Part shown: positions 42,601 through 49,470 of the stretch, piece by piece
How the letters are laid out: each line of letters begins with the position of its first letter
Numbering within the stretch: position 1 is the stretch's first letter
DNA from: Ligula intestinalis
Taxonomy: Eukaryota > Platyhelminthes > Cestoda > Diphyllobothriidea > Diphyllobothriidae
Assembly (NCBI GenBank): GCA_036362985.1
Contig: JAYGXS010000006.1
Coordinates: forward strand, 7,865,335-7,929,334
Reading direction: 5' to 3'
Length of the DNA stretch: 64,000 nt
Notes under the pieces: model-generated
The model's database searches: none
What the model was told of the DNA's origin: nothing
What the model saw: only the letters and a program-made list of their open reading frames with translations
Program-made: the position numbers and the translations under genes

Positions 42601-44869
42601 AAACATCTCGTGCGTTTGTAGACAACTTAGTGGATATCTATGTTGAATATTTTATTCCCCGGAATATATTGGTGATGAGATTTAAGGCCTTATTTAAGCC
42701 AAGTTTACGCTAACAATTACTCAGAAATTGTTTCCCCAAAACCAACGTAGCGGATAGACCTGAGGGGTCTTGCAATGTCTTACACATTGCCCCTGAATAT
42801 GTTTTAAGAATAGTGCACCCTATCAAGTAAAGGCAGAATCAGTGCATGACCTCATAAAGGCTCACCTAATCGCTGATAGATCAACCGGAGGACCTCACAG
42901 GGGCCGTTGTCGCCAAGTGGACTTCAAAACCAAGCATGCGAGCAAGCTGCGATTCGGGGTAGGCGGTGAAGTGAAATGAAGCAATGGTGGCTACAAATTC
43001 ACTCTTGTAGCTCATCTTCGTCGGTGTGAGGTCCCTGTGTCACTTTGTGATTGCTACCTCGGGCATACTCTCTGTTCGCGAGTTTTGCGAAATAACTTGC
43101 AGACGTTTTTGCCGGTGAAGAGAAAGGAGAATGAAATGGCCGTCTCTGGCTTATAAGTCGTCATCAGTCACTCATCCTCCACCCCAAATGGTGCACGACC
43201 CAAGGCTCGAATTCGCAGCGTCTTTGCTCAGAGTCTAACGCTCTAACTGCAGGGCCACGAGCTCGTTGTATTGCCGGTCTACATTGGGAGATATTGACAC
43301 TCGTTGATGAACGTTCACCAATCGCCGTCAACATTATCTGCCTATGTTTTATTAGCCGCTATGTGGCTACCGGCACGGCCCGAGAAATGAGACCAAAGGC
43401 AGAGTTGGAAAAGTGAGTTCCGCTAGCGGTCGGTGAACGTTCGTCAACGACTGTCAATACCTCCCGTCCTAAACCGGCAGGATAACGTGATCAGGTCTAT
43501 GCTGGGGTGCTGGACTTCGATCAAAACGTAGCGAATTCGAAGCTCGTGTGGTGCACCACATGACGTCGGGTATGACTGGATTATTTCTGTAAATAAGCCA
43601 AAAATGGCTATTTCAGTCTCCCTTGTCTTTGCTGACAATAATATCTGCTTACACTACAAACCACTGGGCAGCTGCCCCGAGAAATGAAACCCAAAACATA
43701 GTGGGACAAGTTATATCCGTTAGCGATCACTGAACGTGCATCGATTACTGTCGAAATCAAGTGTGCCTGTCGTAGACCCCTCTCGCTGCTGCCCCATCCA
43801 CCAATGAAATGAGAGATGATCAGTTGTCTTTGATGCCAAATCACTTGACTGGGAAAACAGCGCACTTGGTTACACTGACAAAGACTCGGCATGAAACCCT
43901 GCAAATATGTTACCAATACTTAATTTTAACATAAGTACTTCAAAGTAAATATTGTTTGTACCGTTTTTACTGAGGTCCTCAAACTCAGTGTCTGGTACGG
44001 GTAAACATACTGCAATTAAATGTTCCAAATATTGATTTTTCGTTTTAATATAGCGAACTCTATGAGTTGATTGCAGTTAAAACTGCACGAGTTGTTGGCC
44101 TGCTGTTCTAGCTCCTAAACACGTAAATTTTTTTCCACCTGATAAGTCATGTTTATGGAGCATTTTAAGTGGGTATTCTTTCCAGGCCGAAATTTAAGCA
44201 AAGGCATGGTCTTCCTTCATGCACACATCGTTTGCGCTTTGGCTAGAAGATACATTATTTGCATTCATGGTGAGTTTAGAAGCAATCGTAACACCTTTCT
44301 GCATTATGAGGCGCATTAGCGTGGATTGCATCGAGTCGACATGATAAGGCACCATTCTACATGCTTTAGGTCATACTTAGCAGATCAAAAATTGTAGAAT
44401 GTAAATGACCATAACCGCGTATTTCCCGAAGTTAGGCATTTTAAGTACACTGATGAGTCGAACACAACGTACAACTTGTCATACGTTCAGGGAAAATAGT
44501 GATCAGGGCCAAACGTGTGAATACCGCTCTTTACTTTAACTCGAAAAATTTAACTTCCACGCTGGGTAACTGGCCGCCCTACATCTAAGGGGATCACCAA
44601 CGTCAATAACCACAGGTTAAGCTGCCAAAAACAGTTTTCTTCTGGTCAACCGCCGGTCTCGTCCTACCTATTTGTCTACATTAAATTCTTTAACATGCAT
44701 TCGGTTCTGCACATTGATCGATTACAGGATTAAAAATGGGATTGAATGTACAAGGGGGAGAAATTTGTCGCACTAAGGCTCACCTCAGAGTAGGTTGAAG
44801 ATGTGACAGCCTTTCGGAGGACTCCAGACACGACCGAGCCAGCACGGATTCGGGTATCTTCTTGAAGTG
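21259..44869 (-). CDS. ARHGAP17-like: BAR-RhoGAP protein, RICH/ARHGAP17-44-like, 12 exons (5' partial)
   Basis: Predicted Rho-family GTPase-activating protein with an N-terminal membrane-curving BAR domain. Relatives (ARHGAP17, ARHGAP44, SH3BP1) act on Rac/Cdc42 at junctions and the actin cortex. I joined exons 44869-44784, 37238-36932, 36857-36552, 35629-35476, 33140-33010, 31963-31916, 30795-30647, 29806-29489, 28291-28161, 26944-25865, 24143-23876 and 21664-21259. Phases agree at all 11 junctions and the total is 3384 nt (1127 aa plus TAA). Approximate residues of this partial product: BAR 1-284, RhoGAP 292-528, disordered tail 529-1127. RhoGAP hallmarks are visible: GLFR (Arg finger, about R332), LKQYLRRLPEPLL, and NRMTATNLGIILGPTLL. 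The spacing between the BAR end and RhoGAP start fits RICH proteins. The N-terminal exon(s) upstream of 44869 were not found, so no start codon is called. The family assignment comes from recalled family features, not a search. Confidence 0.88.
23250..23495. mobile_element. Short inverted pair of hammerhead-like arms
   Basis: Left arm (minus, 23250-23330): CTATGATGA...TAAACGTCGGGTGAATAAAAGTG. Right arm (plus, 23405-23495): CTGATAA (23411) with stem ATCT/AGAT, GAAACGGC (23437-23444), AGGCGAATAAAAGTGC. The outer ends GAAGAAGATTCGATTGC and GCGATTGAATCTTCTT are also inverted. The layout resembles the arms of the 11-13 kb element without an ORF, so it may be a non-autonomous Penelope derivative. 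It lies in an intron of the RhoGAP gene. Confidence 0.6.
23876..24143 (-). CDS. ARHGAP17-like: RICH-like gene, tail exon
   Basis: Encodes TRRHSISSLVLNEQVDTALP, then basic/Pro-rich sequence (ISPEPVKRMTNTLPRVEV, PQLPKKN). The acceptor is CATCTATGTAG and the donor is AATAG|GTCAGT (phase 2). The NTLPR motif recurs in the last exon. LPRP, SPEPVKR and PQLPKK are plausible SH3-ligand-like segments, by inference only. Confidence 0.75.
25865..26944 (-). CDS. ARHGAP17-like: RICH-like gene, large tail exon
   Basis: The largest exon (1080 nt) continues in frame as EDPFDEIETQLPAGVYDSAS. It then encodes Ser/Thr/Pro/Arg/Gln-rich sequence, presumably disordered. It ends with a more ordered-looking stretch containing FHGDLYDTLFTLQTLNSVSG. 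The acceptor is TTTTTTTCATCCCACAG and the donor is CTATATG|GTAGGT. No domain is recognised. Tails of this family usually bind SH3 proteins, but I see no strong PxxP cluster here. It lacks stops and is more GC-rich than the flanking introns. Confidence 0.82.
27040..27090 (+). repeat. SINE-like tail fragment
   Basis: AATGGCTATTGCCATTCCCC followed by CCCTTGTCTTTGCTGGTAAT, the 3' tail of the SINE family without a head. Confidence 0.55.
28161..28291 (-). CDS. ARHGAP17-like: RICH-like gene, last RhoGAP exon
   Basis: Encodes SRGGVIELLITYADEIFPDI, matching the last RhoGAP helix of RICH proteins (VIE.II.HAD.FFP). It continues with acidic sequence VDEDMYDLDNVVVEN. The acceptor is TAACGCAG and the donor is GAATG|GTAAGT. 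The final G joins AA of the next exon to give Glu. Confidence 0.88.
28965..29400 (+). repeat. Interspersed stem-loop repeat, copy 2
   Basis: GCGCTGACTTTATTCAGCGC forms a perfect 7-bp hairpin. It is followed by GTAGTTGTATAAATAGCAGTAG, AGTATCAGCCTTGG, CGGCCTACGCCCTGTCC and GTTTAGAGTGAGGTATG. It lies just downstream of the RhoGAP exon ending at 29489, in its intron. Confidence 0.75.
29489..29806 (-). CDS. ARHGAP17-like: RICH-like gene, RhoGAP exon with Asn motif and insertion
   Basis: Encodes SGTHLQVAHLCQTASKLPEA, then FLQELAKNADKNRMTATNLG and IILGPTLL, the strongest RhoGAP signature in the gene, including the conserved asparagine that helps stabilise the transition state. After GPTLLSPP comes a polar stretch (VRDNRKSSKADAFAGNNRQN...) that is not part of the standard fold. 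The acceptor is ATATGTAG and the donor is GGCGT|GTGAGT. Confidence 0.92.
30647..30795 (-). CDS. ARHGAP17-like: RICH-like gene, central RhoGAP exon
   Basis: Encodes SALNTLRAESIIDQYDSFV, then LKQYLRRLPEPLL and FAEWTAIQH. The L+.YLR.LPEPL block, with its conserved lysine, is diagnostic for RhoGAP. The acceptor is TTCAAACAG and the donor is CATAT|GTAAGA. It leaves in phase 2 and joins the A of the next exon to make Ile. No open reading frame starting with a start codon covers it, so it is easily missed. Confidence 0.88.
31085..31222 (-). repeat. tRNA-like SINE head and body
   Basis: The minus strand starts GACACAATAGCGCAATGGTAAG (box A-like). It continues with an Arg(UCU)-like loop ACTTCTAATC and GTTTTGAGCC (box B-like), then GATGACGACTGCTTGGCCAG of the SINE body. 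Stems do not pair well enough for a functional tRNA. Confidence 0.6.
31916..31963 (-). CDS. ARHGAP17-like: RICH-like gene, 48-bp microexon with RhoGAP arginine finger
   Basis: Encodes GLFRIAGSKKKVDTLQ. GLFR carries the catalytic arginine of RhoGAP domains, and IAGS..K continues the family pattern. The acceptor is TTTTGTCTTTTAG and the donor is TTGCAG|GTAAAT. It is phase 0 on both sides, so skipping it would keep the frame but remove the catalytic arginine. I found it only by searching the intron for this motif. Confidence 0.88.
33010..33140 (-). CDS. ARHGAP17-like: RICH-like gene, start of RhoGAP domain
   Basis: Encodes EQCPLPVFGRQLETHLQATG and continues to RVLAEE. It matches the RhoGAP opening P.FG..LE.HL......IA.PI..CV. 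The acceptor is AATTACTTCTAG and the donor is GAAGAG|GTATAT (phase 0). The exon stops exactly before the expected G(L/I)FR arginine finger, which lies in the next microexon. Confidence 0.88.
33540..34235 (+). repeat. Long dispersed repeat, copy 1
   Basis: Aligns over about 650 bp with 55865-56505: TTCGTGCAACATG, GTGATACTGATT, TTTTGACTG, CTAGAATTCAAGGTTT, CTGCGCACTGTG, ATTGACGGATACGAT, TTATGAATGA. There is no ORF. It lies in an intron between the BAR and RhoGAP exons. Confidence 0.7.
34420..34462 (+). repeat. SINE-like tail fragment
   Basis: GAAATGGCTATTCAAGTCTC followed by CCTTGTCTTGCTGG. Same tail, no head seen. Confidence 0.5.
35476..35629 (-). CDS. ARHGAP17-like: RICH-like gene, BAR C-terminal helix exon
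   Basis: Encodes EKALHELYNFESMSILECG followed by DFVEISASYHRTCVAILEEL, the F...L.EAQ..YHR.A...LE signature that closes RICH-type BAR domains. The acceptor is CACTCTGTAG and the donor is CTTG|GTAAAT (phase 1). The lone G combines with AC of the next exon to give Asp. Confidence 0.88.
35887..36281. mobile_element. Mariner-type MITE with TA duplication
   Basis: A 395-bp element flanked by TA at 35885-35886 and 36282-36283. The ends are inverted: CAGGGTGTCCCAAAA..GTGTACACATTTT on the left, and the complement of CTGGGTGTCCAAAAC..GTATACACATTTTGAAC on the right. The interior has no long ORF. TA target sites and GGGTGTCC termini are typical of Tc1/mariner-derived elements. It sits in the intron between two BAR exons of the RhoGAP gene. 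Confidence 0.85.
36552..36857 (-). CDS. ARHGAP17-like: RICH-like gene, BAR-tip insertion and helix-3 start exon
   Basis: This exon encodes 102 residues in phase 0/0. The first 70 or so are Ser/Thr/Pro-rich low-complexity sequence (for example SLSDLSSSSKSLSTPIRSP). The last 35 (RSQKALIRTAKATQLNAIKQ...) resume an amphipathic BAR helix. The acceptor is TTTTTAATAG. The best donor is AAG|GCAAGT, a GC donor. An alternative ATT|GTAGGC lies 15 bases downstream in the same phase and would add five residues. The GC donor fits the consensus and the family helix length better. Confidence 0.75.
36932..37238 (-). CDS. ARHGAP17-like: RICH-like gene, BAR exon with central helix
   Basis: The exon begins HLFFGCGQAASQLACARL and continues through VAPLRRIAEAAAPNGELVKTRR. 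This corresponds to the family pattern CGEAE.KLA...V..PL..LAE....KQRK. The acceptor is GATTCCTTCCAG and the donor is GTG|GTAGGT. The second half turns Ala/Arg-rich and then Ser-rich (from about ELRSVSERAARAAAAS), which begins an insertion at the BAR tip. It leaves in phase 0 into a very short (74 bp) intron. Confidence 0.85.
37678..38405 (+). mobile_element. CR1-like 3' tail, interrupted by assembly gap
   Basis: CTTCCACACGGTGATGATCC on the left and CCCCAGTGGGAACCCCCTTT on the right are adjacent landmarks in the other copies. It ends in ATACTGATACTGATTCTGAT. It lies in the first known intron of the RhoGAP gene. Confidence 0.85.
37741..38140. other. Assembly gap (400 N)
   Basis: 400 ambiguous bases directly after 23 consecutive C (37718-37740). 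All apparent ORFs crossing it are artefacts. Confidence 0.99.
38406..39869. other. Intronic DNA, nothing recognised
   Basis: AT-rich. A weak tRNA-like box B (GTTCGAACCCCC, minus, about 38545) suggests another degraded SINE head, unproven. Confidence 0.4.
39870..40330. other. GC-rich island with hairpins
   Basis: An abrupt GC/CpG-rich block in AT-rich DNA. It holds TCAGCGC-GTGT-GCGCTGA (39906-39923), GCGCGTGAT-TACTG-ATCACGCGC (40067-40089) and CCCAC-AA-GTGGG (40089-40100). An ORF at 40096-40311 has no recognisable domain. It could be a promoter/CpG island or an LTR/5' UTR of an unrecognised retroelement. Confidence 0.5.
40358..40373. repeat. C16 homopolymer
   Basis: Sixteen C in a row. Length is likely unreliable. 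Confidence 0.85.
40640..40925 (-). repeat. Interspersed stem-loop repeat, copy 3
   Basis: The minus strand reads GGGGTATGAGCCCCAGCGTTGG, then TAGCAGCGTCAATGTTAGTAT and GCAGCTGAATTGCTAGTTAG. It matches the 5' half of copies 1 and 2 but is more diverged. Confidence 0.65.
40926..43104. other. Intronic DNA, nothing recognised
   Basis: AT-rich, short ORFs only. GTTGTCGCCAAGTGG...GATTCGGGG near 42900 resembles tRNA boxes A and B but does not fold well. Confidence 0.4.
43105..43345 (-). repeat. SINE-like element, copy (head-to-head with the next)
   Basis: The minus strand has GGTGAACGTTCATCAACGAG, CCCTGCAGTTAGAGCGTTAG (box A-like), GCGAATTCGAGCC (box B-like), GATGACGACTTATAAGCCAG and AATGGCCATTTCATTCTCC-like tail sequence. 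Confidence 0.65.
43355..43650 (+). repeat. SINE-like element, full copy
   Basis: CCCGAGAAATGAGACC, GGTCGGTGAACGTTCGTCAA, CTGGACTTCGATC, GCGAATTCGAAGC, GGGTATGACTGG, then the tail AAATGGCTATTTCAGTCTCC and CTTGTCTTTGCTGACAAT. This is the clearest family member. Confidence 0.7.
43655..43905 (+). repeat. SINE-like element, 5' part in tandem
   Basis: Repeats the start of the preceding copy: CCCGAGAAATGAAACCC, GTTAGCGATCACTGAACGTG, CTGTCGAAATCAAGTGTGCC. Similarity fades after about 43790. Confidence 0.55.
44784..44869 (-). CDS. ARHGAP17-like: RICH-like gene, BAR exon (first one found)
   Basis: This 86-base exon reads HFKKIPESVLARSCLESSE and continues for about 28 residues. It matches the KKLP...LA helix-1/2 segment of RICH-family BAR domains. 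The acceptor is CCTTTCGCCTTTTAG and the donor is AG|GTGAGC. It enters in phase 0 and leaves in phase 2, and the AG joins the C of the next exon to give Ser. It is too short to stand out as an ORF and was found by looking for the missing BAR segment. The following intron is 7.5 kb and contains a CR1 tail, an assembly gap and a GC island. Confidence 0.75.
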
Positions 44870-45879
44870 CTAAAAGGCGAAAGGGATGAATATGTAAAAG
44901 CACAATGCGTATACCTCCGCAATCTACGGAAATAACTCTGCAGTTAACGCTGCGTAAGTTGTTTCAGCAATTAAAATTTGTCTAAAATATTCAGATATTA
45001 AAGCATTACGACGATCGCATATCAGTTCTGCATTCAGCGTTTTCTCGGGTCATATATCTAAGACCTGGTGCCTTATTCGTATGAGTTATTCTCAGCACGA
45101 CTTCCCTCTTCTTGTTTTGAATTATCTAAACCGCGCTTTGCTATAGGATCATCCACGAGGCCCGACAACAGTAGGTCTGAAGCAGGACTTTAAGCTGATA
45201 TTCCAACCGGAAATCACACCTGACTTATGAAAGATATCTGCAAAACTTTTTAGCTTGCTATCCGCATATGAAAAAGGAAATGGATGTAGGTATCGATAAT
45301 GGAATGGCAAACTTAAAAAAATTTGCTTGAGTAGGTTATGAAACTTCGTCATCAAACTTGCGGTTAAAACCTGGCTTTGGCCGTTCAAAAAGCCAGAAAT
45401 TGTATTTTTTGTAGAATCTGTGAAGTTAAAATACAGTATTTAAAGTCCATCTCAATGACAGCCTTTTTTGTTTTTGGTATGTTAGATTCGCGTGAACCTA
45501 GGGAATGCAATGTTTTAATTTCAGTTTATTTGGTGAGGATAGTAGGCAATGCCTTTTAAAATCCTATTTAGCACGTGTACAACAACCTATAAAAATGTAC
45601 CACTACTAACATAGTATTGGCAAACAGTGAGTAGCATTGTTTATTCAATATATTTCTGGTTTTTAGAGTTCAGACTTGGAGAGAGGAGAGGGGCGCATGT
45701 TATTATCCAAGCGTTGTTTTTAGATCTGAAGGGAAGTGCCTCCACGACTGACTATGGAAGGTTGTTTCACTGTTGTATGACACGTTGCGTGAAGAATTCA
45801 GAGCGGAGGTTTAGCTTTGACATTTTCGTGCGCAGTTTCATTGTGTGCCCACGATGATGGGGCGAGAAGTGCCACTGAA

Positions 45880-47135
45880 ACATGTCTTCAAAGCGTAATC
45901 CTTTCTTACGACCGTTTATTATCTTCTAAACCAGGTAAGATCCCTACTTTGTTGCCTGTAATGCAGAGGGAATGAATTTTGGCATGCCAATGTATCTATG
46001 TAAGTGTGGTTCTTTAGACCTCTTACTAGCTTTGTTGCCCAACGCTTCACTTTCTTCAGACATGCTGTGTCCTATGCTAGCCATGGCTGCATGGCCTTAA
46101 TGCCATACTCTAGGTGTGGTCGAACAAATGTGCCGTACACTCTGCCAAAGAGATCTTCATCGAAGGCTAGAAACGCCGTTTTGATAGCGTGCAGCACTCC
46201 CGTGGCTTTATTTGCAGCTTTGACATATTGTAATGAGGCCTTCAGATTACTCTGTGTCCAAATGCCGAGGTCTTTTTGCGTAAATGCTACAGGAATTTGG
46301 ATGTTTTTCAGGTGATATGTCCTGTTGCTCTGGGGGATAGGGTAGTTTGTTGGGCGCAGGTGGAGGACGGCACACTTTTGCACATTGAAATTTAGAAGCC
46401 ATCTCTCGGACGACGTTTGCAGTTTGCAAAGATTATTTTGCAGAACATCTTGGTCGCTTGGGTGCTTAATGACCTGCCAGAGCTTAACGTCATCGGCGAA
46501 CATGATTTTACTGAAGTCCAGTTCTTGAAGACTGTCATTTACATAGAGAATGAAGAGTAGACGACCGAGAACGCGTTGTTTTCGACCAACTAAAATTGAC
46601 CAGATCCAGTCCAAAATTTTCTCCTTGATGCTACAAACACTCAGTTTATGTAAAAGGCGTTGATGAGGCACGTTGTCAAGGGTTTTGCGGAAATCGATGT
46701 AAACTGAATACACTTCGAAGCCCTCTTCTAAAGCACTTGTCCAGGCCTCAATTGAAGTCAGTTAATTTTGAAGGCAGGAGCGCCCTCGCCGAAGGCCATG
46801 CTGGAAATTTTGTATGATGTCACTTTCATCGTAAAATCTTAGTTTGGTCTGCTTGACAAGGACCTCCATCATTTTTCAGGAAAGTCAAGTCAAGCTTATG
46901 GGCTGCAAGCTGTTTGCAGACATCTTGCTACCTCCCTTATATAACGGTACGATTTTGGCCGTCGTCCACTGCAAAGGCGATTGCCCTGTTCTCATGGAAA
47001 GCTCGAACAGAATTGAAAGAGGCACCGATAGCTCGGTCAACAGTTCTTTTAGAATCAGTCAAGGGATCCCATCCAGTCCAGGAGACTTGTCTGGTTTGAT
47101 GTGACTGAGGCCATGTCTAACGTCTGCGACAGAAA
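45880..47135 (-). pseudogene. CR1-like reverse transcriptase pseudogene
   Basis: Minus strand from about 47135: SPGLDGIP, stop, LILKELLTELSVPLSILFEL, AKIVPLYKGGSK, QPISLT, stops, FQHGLRRGRSC, VYIDFRKTLDNVPHQRLLHK, LVGRKQRVLGRLLFILYVND, KIMFADDVKLWQ (catalytic pair kept), WLLNFNVQKCAVLHLRPTNY, QKDLGIWTQS, FGRVYGTFVRPHLEYGIKAM, then frame damage. Residues between LVGRKQRV and LG, including the GVPQGS box, are deleted in frame. It is a relative, not a copy, of the 6-10 kb element. It is inserted upstream of the 44.8 kb exon. Confidence 0.85.
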
Positions 47136-49186
47136 AAGTAAAAGCTTCAATTACGGCTGTACCTTTTACAAACGAATAAACGGAAGAAAGATTCTCTGAC
47201 TTACCTGATTTACAAGACTTATTACTTACGCTGTATCATATAGAATCATACCTTTACTTGACATTTTAAATGCTGAATCGATCCTTCATTAGGTAAGCAA
47301 CTGCATAGTGTGAATGATTACTACAGGGAACTTCTGTTTTCTCCTTAAATACTAATTAAAGTTATTTCGTGCTGTTAAGTAGATCATATTCTTCAAACAC
47401 AAGATGAAATTGAGCAATGCATTTCATAAGTTAATGGGGCCATTTTTTTATTATTGTATTGCAGTATTCCTTTTTAAGTCTGTATCACATTTTTCCACAA
47501 GATCTTTTCAACACCTTATTTTGCTGTCATTTGCCCATCAAAATCCCTTGGGTTGTAAATAAAGGTAATGCACTAAATTGCACTTCAGAGTTAATAAGCA
47601 ATTGCTATTCAGGAGCTTCAATTTGGGCAGTTTTTTTTAAAGTATGCGACGTCTTTTTTAAATTAAGAACAAATAGGATGGAAACAGTCCTGACAAATTA
47701 AGCCCACCCACAAGGGGTTTAGGTAGGTTTGGTGTCTTTGTTGCTTTATCCTATCTACTGAACTCTTTGGCAAAGCAGTAGATAAATTGATCTGGCAGAT
47801 ATGTTGAAGCAGGTTAGAAAAACGAGTACAAAAATTTTGCTTTTCAAAGTAGATATTTTTTTTAAAAAACTTTAATTGGTCAGGATTTTTCGCTTCAGTA
47901 AACTGTTCAATTATTTAAAAATTAAGTGAACTGAAAATTCGCAAAGGGCCTACGCCAAAGAATGCTTACGATAGCCGAGGCAGTGGTTAGATGACTAGGT
48001 AATCGAGGATTGTTACCTGATGCTTATACGCACAATATCACTTCTATGGCCGATGCCTGGTGCCCATTGCATACCGTCCCTACCCGCTGTTGACAGCAGT
48101 TCACGTCGTGCAACAAACGGAATCATTCACTTTACGCACTCGATCTATGATCAATACTCAGCCTATCCTAATTGCCCCCAGCGCAATTATATCTACACGC
48201 TGATCTCGCCATGTAAGTGGCATGAAAATTATGAGTTGTATTCATTAGATATATACTAATTCCGTCCAACTGAAGGATTTTTATCATCCACACAACTTTA
48301 CTGGCCTAATGATAAATTGCTGAAAATACCTGTTTACCAAAGAGGCTTTGCAAGTTTAAGTGCATCCAATCAAGTGGCCATCTGTAGAACGCACGGGAAA
48401 ATCTTGTGCGGAATTGTCGAGCATGCGTTATGGCCTTAGGGGGGGCGGGGCTGCAAAATATTTTAGGTTTCAGAAGAAGCGTAACTTAAGTATGGTAAGT
48501 GTGAATCGCACTGGATTGGTATGTCAGAAGAAGAAGAAAAGGCGATCACTGGAACAAGAATTTTATTTTGTCTGGTATTTGCAGCCTTGTTGTGCTATAC
48601 AAGGCTAATAAAAAGTATAAGCCGTCCATATGTATTTTCAGACGGTTGGTATTTACAAAACATATTCAAGGAAGCATTTTTGAATTCAAAGACAATTCAG
48701 CATACCAACAAGTCTAAGCCAAGCATCGCAAAATATTTTTAAGCAACACTGAACTTAGCCAAGTATTCCCTTGATTATCTCATTATAAAATATCTCGTAA
48801 TCGTCTTTATTTCTTCGAATCGGGTGCTTGATCGTTAAAGTAGACTGTTAAATCAGTTTTCACGATTAATTTATGGAGAAATGTCGGGTACATTCAAATG
48901 CTGAGGTGCACGCATTCTATCAGGCAAAATAAATGACGTAGATGTATTAAAATGGGAATAATTTATGATCAACACGCATAAAGATTACAATAGTAAACCA
49001 TTTATAGAGAGATAAATTGTGGCAAACCCAGAAGTATGCTTTTTCTCTTTATCGTTCTCCAAACTGAGCATTTTCATGCTCAGAAATAGTAAATTATAAA
49101 TAAATTGCATGTTGAGTAATGATTATTTACAATTGCTAATGAACCTTCACTGATTGCTCTTTTTCGAGACGCCTCATCAGCCGCAC
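47136..49186. other. Nothing recognised
   Basis: AT-rich, no domain-bearing ORF, no repeat shared with the rest of the window. Confidence 0.4.
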
Positions 49187-49470
49187 AGTTGCTTATAATT
49201 TAGGCAGAGCGGTTCGAGTGAGTACAGTTAACAGTCGGTGATCGCTCATTAACGACGGTCAACATCATTAATCTCCACCAGCGGGACAAAGAGCCCGTTA
49301 CTCAGTGCTAAGTGTGTTGAACTTCTAGCCAAAAGGTTTTGGATTTGACCCGTTGATGGTGTACCGAGTAGAGTTGGGTATGACTGGCCTATGACGACTT
49401 ATGACCCAGAAATTGCTATTCCACTCTATCTTATCTTTGCTGGCAATGTGTGTCTGTCCTAACGATTATT
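49187..49470 (+). repeat. SINE-like element, full copy
   Basis: GTCGGTGATCGCTCATTAAC, GTTACTCAGTGCTAAGTG, GAACTTCTAGCC, GGATTTGACCC (box B-like), GAGTTGGGTATGACTGGC, CTATGACGACTTATGACCCA and the tail TCTTATCTTTGCTGGCAATG. Confidence 0.7.
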
